DNA of 64,000 nucleotides from Daejeonella sp. H1SJ63 (GTDB lineage Bacteria > Bacteroidota > Bacteroidia > Sphingobacteriales > Sphingobacteriaceae). The notes beneath the pieces were generated by a model that was not told where the DNA came from, did no database searches, and worked only from the letters and a program-made list of their open reading frames with translations. The position numbers and the translations under genes are program-made. Below, in pieces: positions 1 through 8,339 of the stretch; positions within the stretch are counted from its first letter, which is position 1; every line of letters begins with the position of its first letter. Location: contig NZ_JARKMZ010000007.1 in assembly GCF_029360775.1 (NCBI RefSeq), positions 94,697 through 158,696 of the forward strand, written 5' to 3'.

Positions 1-846
1 ACCGGCGGTGGGGAATGGGGTGGCCCGTCGGTAGATCCGGAAAGTGGAATTATGTATATCAATGCGAATGAATTACCCTGGATTGTAACAATGCAGGATA
101 CCCGTATAAAACAACCTGTAAAAAAGAAACAAACTAATCTGGAGGCTGGTATAGCATTGTATACCAAAAATTGCAGTGGCTGCCATGGTACCGATCTGAA
201 AGGCTCGGGTAACTTCCCGGCTCTGACAGACCTGCACAAACGCTATAAAGAAACAGCCTTTAAAAATCTGATTACTTCAGGGAGAAGAATGATGCCTTCC
301 TTTAAAAATCTCAGCGAAGCCGATAAAAATGCTGTTGCCTCCTATCTTCTGAAAATTGAACCCAAACAAAAGGATGAATACATCCCGGAGATTAAGAAAA
401 AGCATCCTTTCTATGAAGCACCATACCGGCTTGGTGGCATCAGGCAGTTTTTAACTTTAGAAGGATATCCGGCCGTAAGTCCGCCATGGGGTACCCTTCA
501 GGCCATTGATCTTAATAATGGTAAAGTTGTGTGGAAGGAGCCTCTCGGAGATCATCCCGACATGAAGGCCAAAGGCATACATTCAGGCACGGAGAACTGG
601 GGAGGATCGGCAGTGACTGCAGGCGGACTTGTTTTTATTGCCGCCACCAGTGATGAAATGTTCAGAGCTTACCACAAAAAAACAGGAAAATTATTATTTG
701 AAACCAAACTTCCTGCAGGAGGTTATGCCACACCTGCGATTTATAGCATCAAAGGGAAACAATATGTGGTTATTGCATGCGGAGGTGGTAAAATGAGAAC
801 TAAATCTTCAGATACTTATGTTGCATTTACTTTGCCTGATAAGTGA
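1..846 (+). CDS. PQQ-dependent dehydrogenase with cytochrome c domain (5' end outside window)
   Basis: Partial gene. The frame is open from base 1, and the 17 codons before the first ATG (base 52) already read as quinoprotein sequence (GGGEWGGPSVDP), so that ATG is internal. A cytochrome c domain follows, with heme motif CSGCH at bases 172-186 and a likely axial Met in RRMMPSF. The propeller then resumes (SPPWGTLQAIDLNNGKVVW, then a GGLVFIAATSDEMFRAYHKKTGK blade). This matches the 3' half of the gene at 1874, which has the same cytochrome insertion, so the two are paralogs. By family it should oxidise a sugar or alcohol outside the cytoplasm using PQQ and pass electrons to its own heme. The substrate is unknown. 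The DUF4380 gene starts 41 bp downstream on the same strand. Confidence 0.9.
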   Translation, partial: TGGGEWGGPSVDPESGIMYINANELPWIVTMQDTRIKQPVKKKQTNLEAGIALYTKNCSGCHGTDLKGSGNFPALTDLHKRYKETAFKNLITSGRRMMPSFKNLSEADKNAVASYLLKIEPKQKDEYIPEIKKKHPFYEAPYRLGGIRQFLTLEGYPAVSPPWGTLQAIDLNNGKVVWKEPLGDHPDMKAKGIHSGTENWGGSAVTAGGLVFIAATSDEMFRAYHKKTGKLLFETKLPAGGYATPAIYSIKGKQYVVIACGGGKMRTKSSDTYVAFTLPDK

Positions 847-887
847 TTAAAATTACTGGCTTAAATATATACGATTAATATTTTTTC

Positions 888-1820
888 ATGAAAGTTAAAT
901 CAATTAAGCACATATTTATATCGGCGTTTATCCTGTCGGGATGCGATACGATGAATAAAATAAATAAGCCCCTGCCTAAGCTTGAACATGGCTTATACAA
1001 CATCAGTTTAAACAAGCAGATAATGGAAGTTGACCCATATTCAGGCGGCCGTATCAAATCATTAAAACTCGATGGAAAGGATTTTCTGACAGACAGCACT
1101 GTAAATAATTTCAATTGGGGATCTACTTTCTGGCTAAGTCCGCAAAGCGATTGGAGCTGGCCCCCCTCCGCAGAAATTGACAACAAGGCTTATACAGCGA
1201 AGGTAAATAAGGATCAGCTGATTATGATAAGTCCGAAGGATCCCAAAACAGGTATTGTGGTTAAAAAGATATTTTCAGCAAATAAAAAAACAGATTCATA
1301 CAAATTACAATATATTCTGAGCAACCTATCTGATCGATCTCAAAAAATTGCACCCTGGGAAGTAACCCGTGTACATATTAACGGACTCGCTTTTTTCCCG
1401 TTTGGTAAAGGAGAGCGCAGAGGAGGATTGATCCCATATACTACCGAAAAAGACGGGATCAGCTGGTATCAATATCGGGCGCATCAGGTACCCGCAAAAG
1501 GTGACCGGCAATTATATTCAGATGGTGCAGAAGGCTGGCTGGCAGAGGTAAATGGAGATATGATCCTGATTAAAAAATTTCAGGATATCCCCTTTGAGAA
1601 AAATGCACCAAATGAAGGCGAAATTGAATGGTATGCAAGTCCGGTGGTTCAGGGGAAAAGCTATGTAGAAATTGAACACCAAGGAGCTTATGAAGAACTA
1701 AAGCCAGGAGAATCTGTTAACTGGCAGGTTGAATGGTTTCTTCGGAAACTACCATCAAATATAAAGCAGGAGGAAGGCAATTCGATTTTAGTTAATTATG
1801 TTCGAACAATTGTAAAGTAA
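888..1820 (+). CDS. DUF4380-type lipoprotein
   Basis: A 310-residue exported protein with lipobox LSGC (Cys19), so probably a membrane-anchored lipoprotein. The body (GGRIKSLKLDGKDFL, then WGSTFWLSPQSDWSWPP, then APWEVTRV) resembles the DUF4380 family, which has a galactose-mutarotase-like beta-sandwich fold. No catalytic assignment is possible from the sequence. It lies between two paralogous quinoprotein genes (gaps of 41 and 53 bp), which suggests co-transcription and a role in handling the same sugar-like substrate. That role is inferred from position only. Confidence 0.75.
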   Translation: MKVKSIKHIFISAFILSGCDTMNKINKPLPKLEHGLYNISLNKQIMEVDPYSGGRIKSLKLDGKDFLTDSTVNNFNWGSTFWLSPQSDWSWPPSAEIDNKAYTAKVNKDQLIMISPKDPKTGIVVKKIFSANKKTDSYKLQYILSNLSDRSQKIAPWEVTRVHINGLAFFPFGKGERRGGLIPYTTEKDGISWYQYRAHQVPAKGDRQLYSDGAEGWLAEVNGDMILIKKFQDIPFEKNAPNEGEIEWYASPVVQGKSYVEIEHQGAYEELKPGESVNWQVEWFLRKLPSNIKQEEGNSILVNYVRTIVK

Positions 1821-1873
1821 ACACCTGCTTAATTGAATATTAATGTATTTTAAACTTTTAATTACATCATCAC

Positions 1874-4084
1874 ATGGTCAAATTTAGTGCGAAGAAAATA
1901 TCAATTCTACTCTCCTTCATTAGTATTCTGATCTATACCGGCTGCAAAGTATATCCTGCTTTTGAAAAGAATCTTAACCTGGAGCGTACCTGGTCTGTAT
2001 ATAAGGCAGATGCAGCAAGTACAGGATATTCTATACTTGATCAGATCAATACAAAAAATGTGATTGAGATTGAACCTGCCTGGACTCATAAATTCAATGA
2101 TGCACCGGAAGGTTCACGCGGCGCAAACAGCGAAAGCAATCCGATCATTATCGATGGAGTAATGTATACCATGTCGGGTAGGCACAGGGTTTATGCACTA
2201 AATGCAAGCACCGGCGAGGAAATCTGGGCATTCGACCCTTTCAATGGTGCTGCAGGTGGAGGTATAGGCCGCGGAGTTACCTATTGGGAAGATGGCACCG
2301 ATAAACGTGTCCTGTTTACGGGTGGCGATAAATTATTTGCTCTGAATGCTGAAACAGGGAAATTAATTAAATCATTTGGTAACGATGGCTGGGTAAGCAT
2401 GAATATTGGTATGCGCGGCGATCCGGATAAGATATCTGTAATTCCAACATCTCCCGGAATTGTATTTCAGGATTTATTGATTATCGGCAATGAGGTTTCT
2501 GAATTATATGGTGCAGAACCAGGATATATACGTGCTTACAGTATTAAAAGCGGTAAACTTGAATGGACCTTCCATACTGTCCCCAAGCCCGGACAGTTCG
2601 GATATGAAACCTGGCCAAAAGATGCCTGGAAATATGTTGGAGGTGCCAATAATTGGGGTGGTATGAGTCTGGACGAAAAGCGCGGCATGGTATTTTTCGC
2701 TACCGGCTCCCCTACCTACGATTATTATGGCAAAGACCGCATCGGTGAGAATTTATTTGGCAATTCAGTAGTAGCGCTTGATGCTAAAACAGGAAAGTAC
2801 AAATGGCATTTTCAGACCGTACATCATGATCTTTGGGATTATGATCTTCCTGCTCCGCCAAACCTGATCACCGTGGTTCATAATGGCAAAAAAATTGATG
2901 CTGTTGCCCAGACTTCCAAACTTGGATATATCTATACCTTTAACCGCGATACAGGTGAACCGCTCTTCCCGATCGAAGAACGTCCGGTTCCGGCTTCTGA
3001 TATCCCCGGAGAGCAGGCCTGGCCAACACAGCCTTTCCCAACCAAACCTGCACCTTATGCAAGACAAATGGTAACAAAAAACGATATCATGAATTACTCA
3101 AAAGGCTCTTATGATACCCTGATGATGAGATTCAATGCATTTCGCTACGAGGGTCCATTCACTCCGCCTTCAGTGCAGGGTACCTTCATGCTTCCGGGTA
3201 GCCGCGGTGGATCAAGCTGGGGAGGTGGATCAGTAGATCCGAACAAAGGAATTATTTACGTAAAATCAAATGACTCTCCTGAGATAGCAACTATGAAAAA
3301 AGTTGTTGAGAATGAAACATCAAACCTTTCGGTTTATAATCAGGGAAAGGCTCTTTACAACACATTTTGCATAAGTTGTCACATGGCAGATAAAAATGGC
3401 GATGAGCAGGGAAATCCTTCACTTCTGGCAATAGAAACCCGGCTAAGCCGTGAAGATGCTCTGAATAAAGTCAAGCGTGGTGGTGGTAAAATGCCTTCTT
3501 TTGCCAGTGTTATTGCCGGCAAGGAAGAAGCAATTATTTCTTATCTCTTCGACAAGGAATCAAGTGCTGAACGACCTTCAAGAGAGCAGAGTTTCCTGAA
3601 AGAAATTCAGGAGAATGAATCTGCAAATAAAGCCGGACTAAGTACTCCTAAGGAAGATAAATACCTGAACCTTACCGCTTACGGGCAATTTCTGGATAAT
3701 CAACGCAGGCCGGGTATTAAACCACCATGGGGCCAGCTGCATGCGATTAACCTGAATACCGGAGAATATGAATGGTCGATCACTTTGGGTAATCAGGCCG
3801 AAGGGCAATTACCGGGGGCTCCGGAAACAGGAGCAAGTGGTTCGGCAGGACCATTGATCACAAAGGGCGGCCTTGTATTTATTGGAAGTACCCGCGACAG
3901 GAAGTTCCGTGCATTCGACCAAAAAACAGGTAAGAAGCTATGGGAAACAACTCTTCCGGGTATTGCAAATGCAAACCCATCCACTTACTGGAGTAAAGGA
4001 AAACAATATATTGCTGTTTCGGTAAGCGGCGATGCAGCTAATCCTGCCGGCTATATGATAGCTTTTGCTTTACCGGGGAAATAA
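1874..4084 (+). CDS. PQQ-dependent dehydrogenase with inserted cytochrome c domain
   Basis: A 736-residue lipoprotein (lipobox YTGC, Cys24). The N-terminal part is a quinoprotein propeller of the glucose/alcohol dehydrogenase type, with repeated blades such as YALNASTGEEIWAF and FALNAETGK, and the family motifs VHHDLWDYDLPAPP and GGSSWGGGSVDP. A cytochrome c domain is inserted late in the propeller: CISCH at residues 499-503 and a likely Met ligand in GGKMPSF. The last blades follow (KPPWGQLHAINLNTGEYEW, KFRAFDQKTGKKLWE). Known relatives oxidise sugars or alcohols in the periplasm. Here the heme domain would take electrons directly. It is paralogous to the truncated gene at the window start. 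No PQQ synthesis gene is present nearby, so the cofactor must come from elsewhere. Confidence 0.92.
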   Translation: MVKFSAKKISILLSFISILIYTGCKVYPAFEKNLNLERTWSVYKADAASTGYSILDQINTKNVIEIEPAWTHKFNDAPEGSRGANSESNPIIIDGVMYTMSGRHRVYALNASTGEEIWAFDPFNGAAGGGIGRGVTYWEDGTDKRVLFTGGDKLFALNAETGKLIKSFGNDGWVSMNIGMRGDPDKISVIPTSPGIVFQDLLIIGNEVSELYGAEPGYIRAYSIKSGKLEWTFHTVPKPGQFGYETWPKDAWKYVGGANNWGGMSLDEKRGMVFFATGSPTYDYYGKDRIGENLFGNSVVALDAKTGKYKWHFQTVHHDLWDYDLPAPPNLITVVHNGKKIDAVAQTSKLGYIYTFNRDTGEPLFPIEERPVPASDIPGEQAWPTQPFPTKPAPYARQMVTKNDIMNYSKGSYDTLMMRFNAFRYEGPFTPPSVQGTFMLPGSRGGSSWGGGSVDPNKGIIYVKSNDSPEIATMKKVVENETSNLSVYNQGKALYNTFCISCHMADKNGDEQGNPSLLAIETRLSREDALNKVKRGGGKMPSFASVIAGKEEAIISYLFDKESSAERPSREQSFLKEIQENESANKAGLSTPKEDKYLNLTAYGQFLDNQRRPGIKPPWGQLHAINLNTGEYEWSITLGNQAEGQLPGAPETGASGSAGPLITKGGLVFIGSTRDRKFRAFDQKTGKKLWETTLPGIANANPSTYWSKGKQYIAVSVSGDAANPAGYMIAFALPGK

Positions 4085-4131
4085 ACTTTAATTGGAAAGT
4101 GAATAATTAATTGGAAAATGAATACGCTCAT

Positions 4132-4148
4132 CGGGATTTGTACTCCCG
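4132..4148. repeat. Small palindrome, REP-like
   Basis: CGGGA and TCCCG form a 5-bp stem around a 7-base loop just after the quinoprotein gene. It is followed by sequence resembling the tail of common Bacteroidota intergenic palindromes. It could be an inactive repeat remnant. It is not followed by a T-run, so it is a poor terminator. Confidence 0.35.
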
Positions 4149-4177
4149 AGGCAGCGGATCATAAATGTGTAATAAGC

Positions 4178-4185
4178 TACCTTTG
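4178..4185 (+). promoter_or_regulatory. Candidate -7 promoter element (TACCTTTG)
   Basis: An exact match to the Bacteroidota -7 consensus TAnnTTTG, 172 bp upstream of the ATG at 4350. No convincing -33 TTTG is seen at the usual spacing, so the call rests on the -7 box. If used, transcription would start near 4192 and the structured repeat at 4218-4322 would lie in the 5' leader of the mRNA. Confidence 0.45.
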
Positions 4186-4217
4186 GATGGCAAATCCGAA
4201 AAAACAAATTATATACT

Positions 4218-4322
4218 GATGAACCCATCATGATTTTGCCAAAACCCGCAGGGGTATGATTATTAAATCATGATCGCCCTGCCTACCGCAGGCAGGCCTG
4301 CCTACCGGCAGGTAGGTTCATC
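4218..4322 (+). repeat. Structured leader repeat, copy A
   Basis: A 105-bp element closely matched by bases 27748-27850. Ends GATGAACC and GGTTCATC pair. Inside, ATCATGATTT (4227-4236) pairs with AAATCATGAT (4265-4274), enclosing a small ACCC/GGGT hairpin. Two tandem GC-rich hairpins built from CCTGCC/GGCAGG follow. The similarity to copy B continues through an A-rich stretch into the start codon of the next gene (4350). It is either a cis-acting RNA leader or a REP-like mobile palindrome that landed upstream of two genes. Confidence 0.75.
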
Positions 4323-4349
4323 GCCTTTAAAAAACAAAAAAATAAACGG

Positions 4350-5480
4350 ATGAAAAAAACAGAAGAAATTGCTTTCAGCGCACCCGGCTCCCGCCTTTAT
4401 TCATTGGATGCCTTACGGGGTTTTGATATGTTCTGGATCATGGGAGCAGAAGAAATATTCCATAGTCTTGCAAAAATCACAGGCTTTCCGCTGTGGGTAA
4501 GCATGGCACAACAACTTACTCACCCCGACTGGAATGGATTTCATTTTTACGATCTTATCTTTCCGCTTTTTCTTTTTTTAGCGGGAGTTGCAACGCCCTA
4601 TTCTGTAGGGCGTGATCTGGAAAATGGCAAAACCCGTAAACAATTACTGTTTAGAGTAATCAGAAGAGGGCTGGTACTTGTATTGCTTGGAATAGTTTAC
4701 AATAATGGTTTGAGTATTCGCGGGAGTATTGATGATTACCGCTTTTGCAGTGTATTAGCCCGCATCGGACTTGCCTACATGTTTGCAAATATCATTTACC
4801 TGTACAGCAGACAAACAGCACAGATTATCTGGTTTTCAGCTCTGCTGATTGCTTACTGGCTACTTTTGAAATTTAATTCCGCACCCGGATTCGCCCCCGG
4901 CGATCTGAGCATGGAAGGTAATTTTGCTTCGTATATTGATCGTTCAGTTCTTCCAGGCAGACTTTACCTCAAAATACATGATCCTGAAGGACTGCTATCT
5001 CTTATCCCATCCATCAGTACTGCCCTTCTGGGTATCCTGACAGGTAGCTTACTCAAAAAAAGTGCTAAACCCAAGAAAGAAAAAGTGCTTTACATGGCTG
5101 CTACGGGTATAATCTTTATTATTTTTGCTCTGATATGGAATCAGGATTTCCCAATAAATAAAAATCTGTGGTCAAGTTCTTTTGTGATGCTTGTTGGCGG
5201 AATCAGTCTGATCCTGCTGTCCTTATTCTATTATATCATTGATGTTCTGGGTTATAAAAATTGGGCGTTCTTCTTTAAAGTAATTGGCATGAATTCAATC
5301 TTAATCTATATTTCGGGACGATTTATTGATTGGGAGTACGCCAATAATGGCTTCTTCACCTGGCTGTTTCAACTTACCGGTGAACCGTATGATGCGGTGG
5401 TAAAGGCTGTATTTTTTGTACTTGTACAATGGGGCTTCTTATATTTTCTTTATAAGAAGAAAGTATTTCTAAGGGTTTAA
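4350..5480 (+). CDS. HGSNAT/DUF5009-type integral membrane protein
   Basis: 376 residues with many hydrophobic segments. It opens with the family signature SLDALRGFDMFWIM (residues 18-31), followed by HFYDLIFPLFLFLAGV and repeated transmembrane helices up to the C-terminus. This is the heparan-alpha-glucosaminide N-acetyltransferase-like family (DUF1624/DUF5009). Characterised relatives transfer acetyl groups across a membrane onto sugars; the role of the bacterial members is mostly unproven. The ATG lies 27 bases after the structured repeat, and start codon plus leader are shared with the gene at 27879. The next gene on the same strand begins about 75 bp downstream. Confidence 0.8.
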   Translation: MKKTEEIAFSAPGSRLYSLDALRGFDMFWIMGAEEIFHSLAKITGFPLWVSMAQQLTHPDWNGFHFYDLIFPLFLFLAGVATPYSVGRDLENGKTRKQLLFRVIRRGLVLVLLGIVYNNGLSIRGSIDDYRFCSVLARIGLAYMFANIIYLYSRQTAQIIWFSALLIAYWLLLKFNSAPGFAPGDLSMEGNFASYIDRSVLPGRLYLKIHDPEGLLSLIPSISTALLGILTGSLLKKSAKPKKEKVLYMAATGIIFIIFALIWNQDFPINKNLWSSSFVMLVGGISLILLSLFYYIIDVLGYKNWAFFFKVIGMNSILIYISGRFIDWEYANNGFFTWLFQLTGEPYDAVVKAVFFVLVQWGFLYFLYKKKVFLRV

Positions 5481-5554
5481 ACTATAAAAGGGCAGAAAAA
5501 TCCGCTTTGAGTAGTATTCCTTTTTTTTGGGTATATATTTTTAATTTTTTCAGT

Positions 5555-6970
5555 ATGATTAATCCTTCTTTTTCAGGCAAGATATGTCTCCTTGCCTTGT
5601 TATTGTCAGCTTCAGGTATGTATGCACAGAACACCCGGGCTCCTAAAGCGCTGGTTCCGCCAAAAGCTCTGAGGCCTGATATTAAAGTGGAGCATGTTAT
5701 GGGCGTAGCACCTAAAAGTGTCCGGATATTATACGATGAATCAACAGGAAATGTATTTTTCACCTGTTATGACGGAGAGGTTTATCAGGTAAAAAACATT
5801 CAGGATAAAAATCCTGTTGCAGTAAAAATCCTGTCTGTTGAAGACCATGCCATTCCACGTCTGCAGGGAGCGGCAATTTATAAGAATACACTTTTCCTGA
5901 CAGGCAATACCAAGGTAAATAACGGACTGGGGAATAAAGGAAGAATGGTTCGCTATGATCTTAACCCAAATGAAAAACCCCGGATGTCTGTGGTATTCAA
6001 TACGGTTGAATATGGCACTAACCGCACAGTATTTGATCATGGATGGAATGCACTGGAGATCAGCCCGGATGGAAAATATATTTATGTAAACAGCGGAGCA
6101 CGTACTGACCACGGAGAAGTACAGGACAATAACGGAGCATGGCCAAATGCCAGAAACGGAGCATTGACTTCACGGATTTTTCGTTTTCCATTCGACTCGA
6201 AAGATCTTGTATTACCTGATGATGAAGCAAAGTTAAAAGCTGATGGCTACATTTATGCCGAAGGTATCCGCAATGCCTACGATCTTGCATTTGATGCCGC
6301 CGGGAATCTCTTTGCAGTATCTAATTCATCTGATTATGACCATAATGAGGATATGTTTTGGGTCAGAGAGGGTCATCATTATGGATTCCCATGGATAATT
6401 GGCGGGATTGAAAATCCTCAGCAATATCCAGACTGGCAGCCGGATCCTGATACTGATCCATTCATTCCAAGAAGTGCTCACGCATGGGCTGTAAGATACT
6501 TCAGAAACGATCCTGATTTCCCGAAAATTCCGACCGGAGTTAAATTTTCTCCCGGTATACAAAATTTAGGCCCCGATGCTAATGAGTACAGAGGGCATTC
6601 AGGAAAAGTACTGGATGGCGACCTTACCGGTGTAACTGTAAGCACCTTCACTCCGCATAGCTCTCCACTTGCTTTATTTTTTGACAGAAAAAAAGTTCTT
6701 TCAAAAGATTTCAGAGCCGATGGTTTTACGATCAGGTATTCATTGGGTGCCCGATCAGCATTGATGAAGCCATTTACAGATCAGGGAGCTGACCTTCTGC
6801 ATCTGGATTTGTCGTACGATAAAACCACTGATAATTATTTTGTAAAAACAACCAGAATAGTGGAAGGATTTAATGCAGCAACCGATGCCGTGATGATAAA
6901 AAATAACATATTAGTTATTGAATATGGAGTTACAGGCGGTAATATATGGAAGATTAGTCTGCCGAAATAA
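5555..6970 (+). CDS. Glucose/sorbosone dehydrogenase-like secreted propeller protein
   Basis: 471 residues from the ATG at 5555, chosen because it gives a clean signal peptide ending ...SGMYAQ. A longer reading from a TTG at 5507 adds no plausible signal. The body resembles soluble PQQ-dependent sugar dehydrogenases: ISPDGKYIYVNSGARTDHGE, then AEGIRNAYDLAFDAAGNLFAVSNSSD, then GHHYGFPW. It has no CxxCH motif, unlike the other propeller dehydrogenases in this window. Expected role is periplasmic oxidation of an aldose or related compound. The substrate and PQQ use are inferred from family only. It shares the strand and direction with the quinoprotein genes upstream. Confidence 0.8.
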   Translation: MINPSFSGKICLLALLLSASGMYAQNTRAPKALVPPKALRPDIKVEHVMGVAPKSVRILYDESTGNVFFTCYDGEVYQVKNIQDKNPVAVKILSVEDHAIPRLQGAAIYKNTLFLTGNTKVNNGLGNKGRMVRYDLNPNEKPRMSVVFNTVEYGTNRTVFDHGWNALEISPDGKYIYVNSGARTDHGEVQDNNGAWPNARNGALTSRIFRFPFDSKDLVLPDDEAKLKADGYIYAEGIRNAYDLAFDAAGNLFAVSNSSDYDHNEDMFWVREGHHYGFPWIIGGIENPQQYPDWQPDPDTDPFIPRSAHAWAVRYFRNDPDFPKIPTGVKFSPGIQNLGPDANEYRGHSGKVLDGDLTGVTVSTFTPHSSPLALFFDRKKVLSKDFRADGFTIRYSLGARSALMKPFTDQGADLLHLDLSYDKTTDNYFVKTTRIVEGFNAATDAVMIKNNILVIEYGVTGGNIWKISLPK

Positions 6971-7027
6971 ATCCTTTACTGCATAGAATTAGATTTAACA
7001 TATTACATTTAAGCAAATACCTGAAAA

Positions 7028-8266
7028 ATGAAAAAAATATTCCTGTTATTCTTTTTAATCATTACAACTTTCTCAAGCCGGGCACAGAATTACACTATTC
7101 TGATTAAGGGCGGTCATGTAATTGACCCTAAGAATAATATCAATGAGCCAATGGATATTGCCATTAATGGAGATAAGATTGTACAGGTTGCAAAGAACAT
7201 CGATCCCAAAACAGCGAAGCAGATAGTAAATGCATCAGGTTTATATGTAACACCCGGGTTAGTCGATATTCACTCTCACAATTTTCACAGCATGAGACCT
7301 GGAGATCCTGTGGCTGACGGCTTTACATTTCGCAGCGGAATAACAACTACAGTTGATGCCGGAAGTTCGGGATGGAAATCATTTGAGACTTTCAAAGAAG
7401 AGGTTATCGACAAATCAGAAACCCGTGTACTTGCCTGGCTCAATATAGTAGGTGAAGGTTACAAAGGAGGTGCATACGAGCAAAATCTTGGCGATATGGA
7501 TGCAAAACTAACTTCGATTGTAGCCCGCAGATATAAAGATCACATCATAGGAGTTAAGACTTCGCACTATAACGGACCTGAATGGACCCCGGTTGACCGG
7601 GCTGTTGAGGCAGGTAAACTGGCCGGTGATATTCCGGTCATGGTCGATTTCGGGGGCACAACGCCGGCACATTCCATAGAAGAACTCTTTTTTAAGCACC
7701 TCCGCCCGGGAGATATCTTCACTCATTGTTTTGCAGAACTTGGTGCGTCGAGGGAGTCTATTGTTGATCCAAAAACAAAGAAAGTAAGACCTTTTGTTTT
7801 TGAAGCTCAAAAAAGAGGGATTGTATTCGATGTAGGCTTTGGCGGCATAAGCTTTGCTTACTCTCAGGCTATTCCAGCCCTGCAACAGGGATTTTTTCCA
7901 AACTCTATCAGCACAGATATGAACAAGGGGGCTATTAACGGGGCGATGAAAGACTTATTAACAGTAATGTCGAGATTTATTGCGATGGGAATGGATTTGC
8001 CGGCCGTAATAAAGGCTACCACTTTAAATCCTGCTAAAGAGATAAATAGAGAGGATCTTGGAACACTTTCTGTAGGCTCTGTTGCCGACATTTCTGTCTT
8101 CAACATGAGAGAAGGTAAATTCGGCTTGTTTGATTATACCGGATATAAAATCAATGCCAGCAAAAAACTTGAATGTGAATTGACCATAAGAGCCGGTAAA
8201 ATTGTTTACAATCTGAATGGAATTTCAGATCCTGTGGTACTTAACGGAGGCCGGCAGAATCATTAA
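7028..8266 (+). CDS. EF_0837-type amidohydrolase/deacetylase (exported)
   Basis: 412 residues with a signal peptide ending ...FSSRAQ. It is an amidohydrolase-superfamily TIM barrel: metal motif HSH (His82, His84), probable carboxylated Lys177 (GVKTSH), His215 and His233 (THCF) and the catalytic Asp297 (STDMN). It matches the amidohydrolase/deacetylase branch that includes EF_0837 and Atu3266, whose members hydrolyse N-acyl or ester groups; in several genomes this branch neighbours a SelA-like PLP enzyme, and one is present here at 22557. The export signal points to periplasmic action. The true substrate cannot be read from sequence. Confidence 0.85.
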   Translation: MKKIFLLFFLIITTFSSRAQNYTILIKGGHVIDPKNNINEPMDIAINGDKIVQVAKNIDPKTAKQIVNASGLYVTPGLVDIHSHNFHSMRPGDPVADGFTFRSGITTTVDAGSSGWKSFETFKEEVIDKSETRVLAWLNIVGEGYKGGAYEQNLGDMDAKLTSIVARRYKDHIIGVKTSHYNGPEWTPVDRAVEAGKLAGDIPVMVDFGGTTPAHSIEELFFKHLRPGDIFTHCFAELGASRESIVDPKTKKVRPFVFEAQKRGIVFDVGFGGISFAYSQAIPALQQGFFPNSISTDMNKGAINGAMKDLLTVMSRFIAMGMDLPAVIKATTLNPAKEINREDLGTLSVGSVADISVFNMREGKFGLFDYTGYKINASKKLECELTIRAGKIVYNLNGISDPVVLNGGRQNH

Positions 8267-8283
8267 TTTAACCCTGAATCCCA

Positions 8284-8335
8284 CTCTTAAAAATTCATTC
8301 TGCTTTGTTTGCCATTGCAGAATGAATTTTAAGAG
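8284..8335. terminator. Long hairpin between convergent genes
   Basis: A stem of about 19 bp (8284-8303 with 8317-8335, one bulge) around a 13-base loop, between the amidohydrolase and the convergent lipoprotein gene. AT-rich arms give T-rich exits on both strands, so it is likely a bidirectional terminator. Confidence 0.75.
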
Positions 8336-8339
8336 CGTG

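Noticed and set aside
4218..4322. CRISPR-like array in the GC-rich repeated hairpins
   Set aside because: Only two short hairpins without spacers; no cas genes anywhere in the window.
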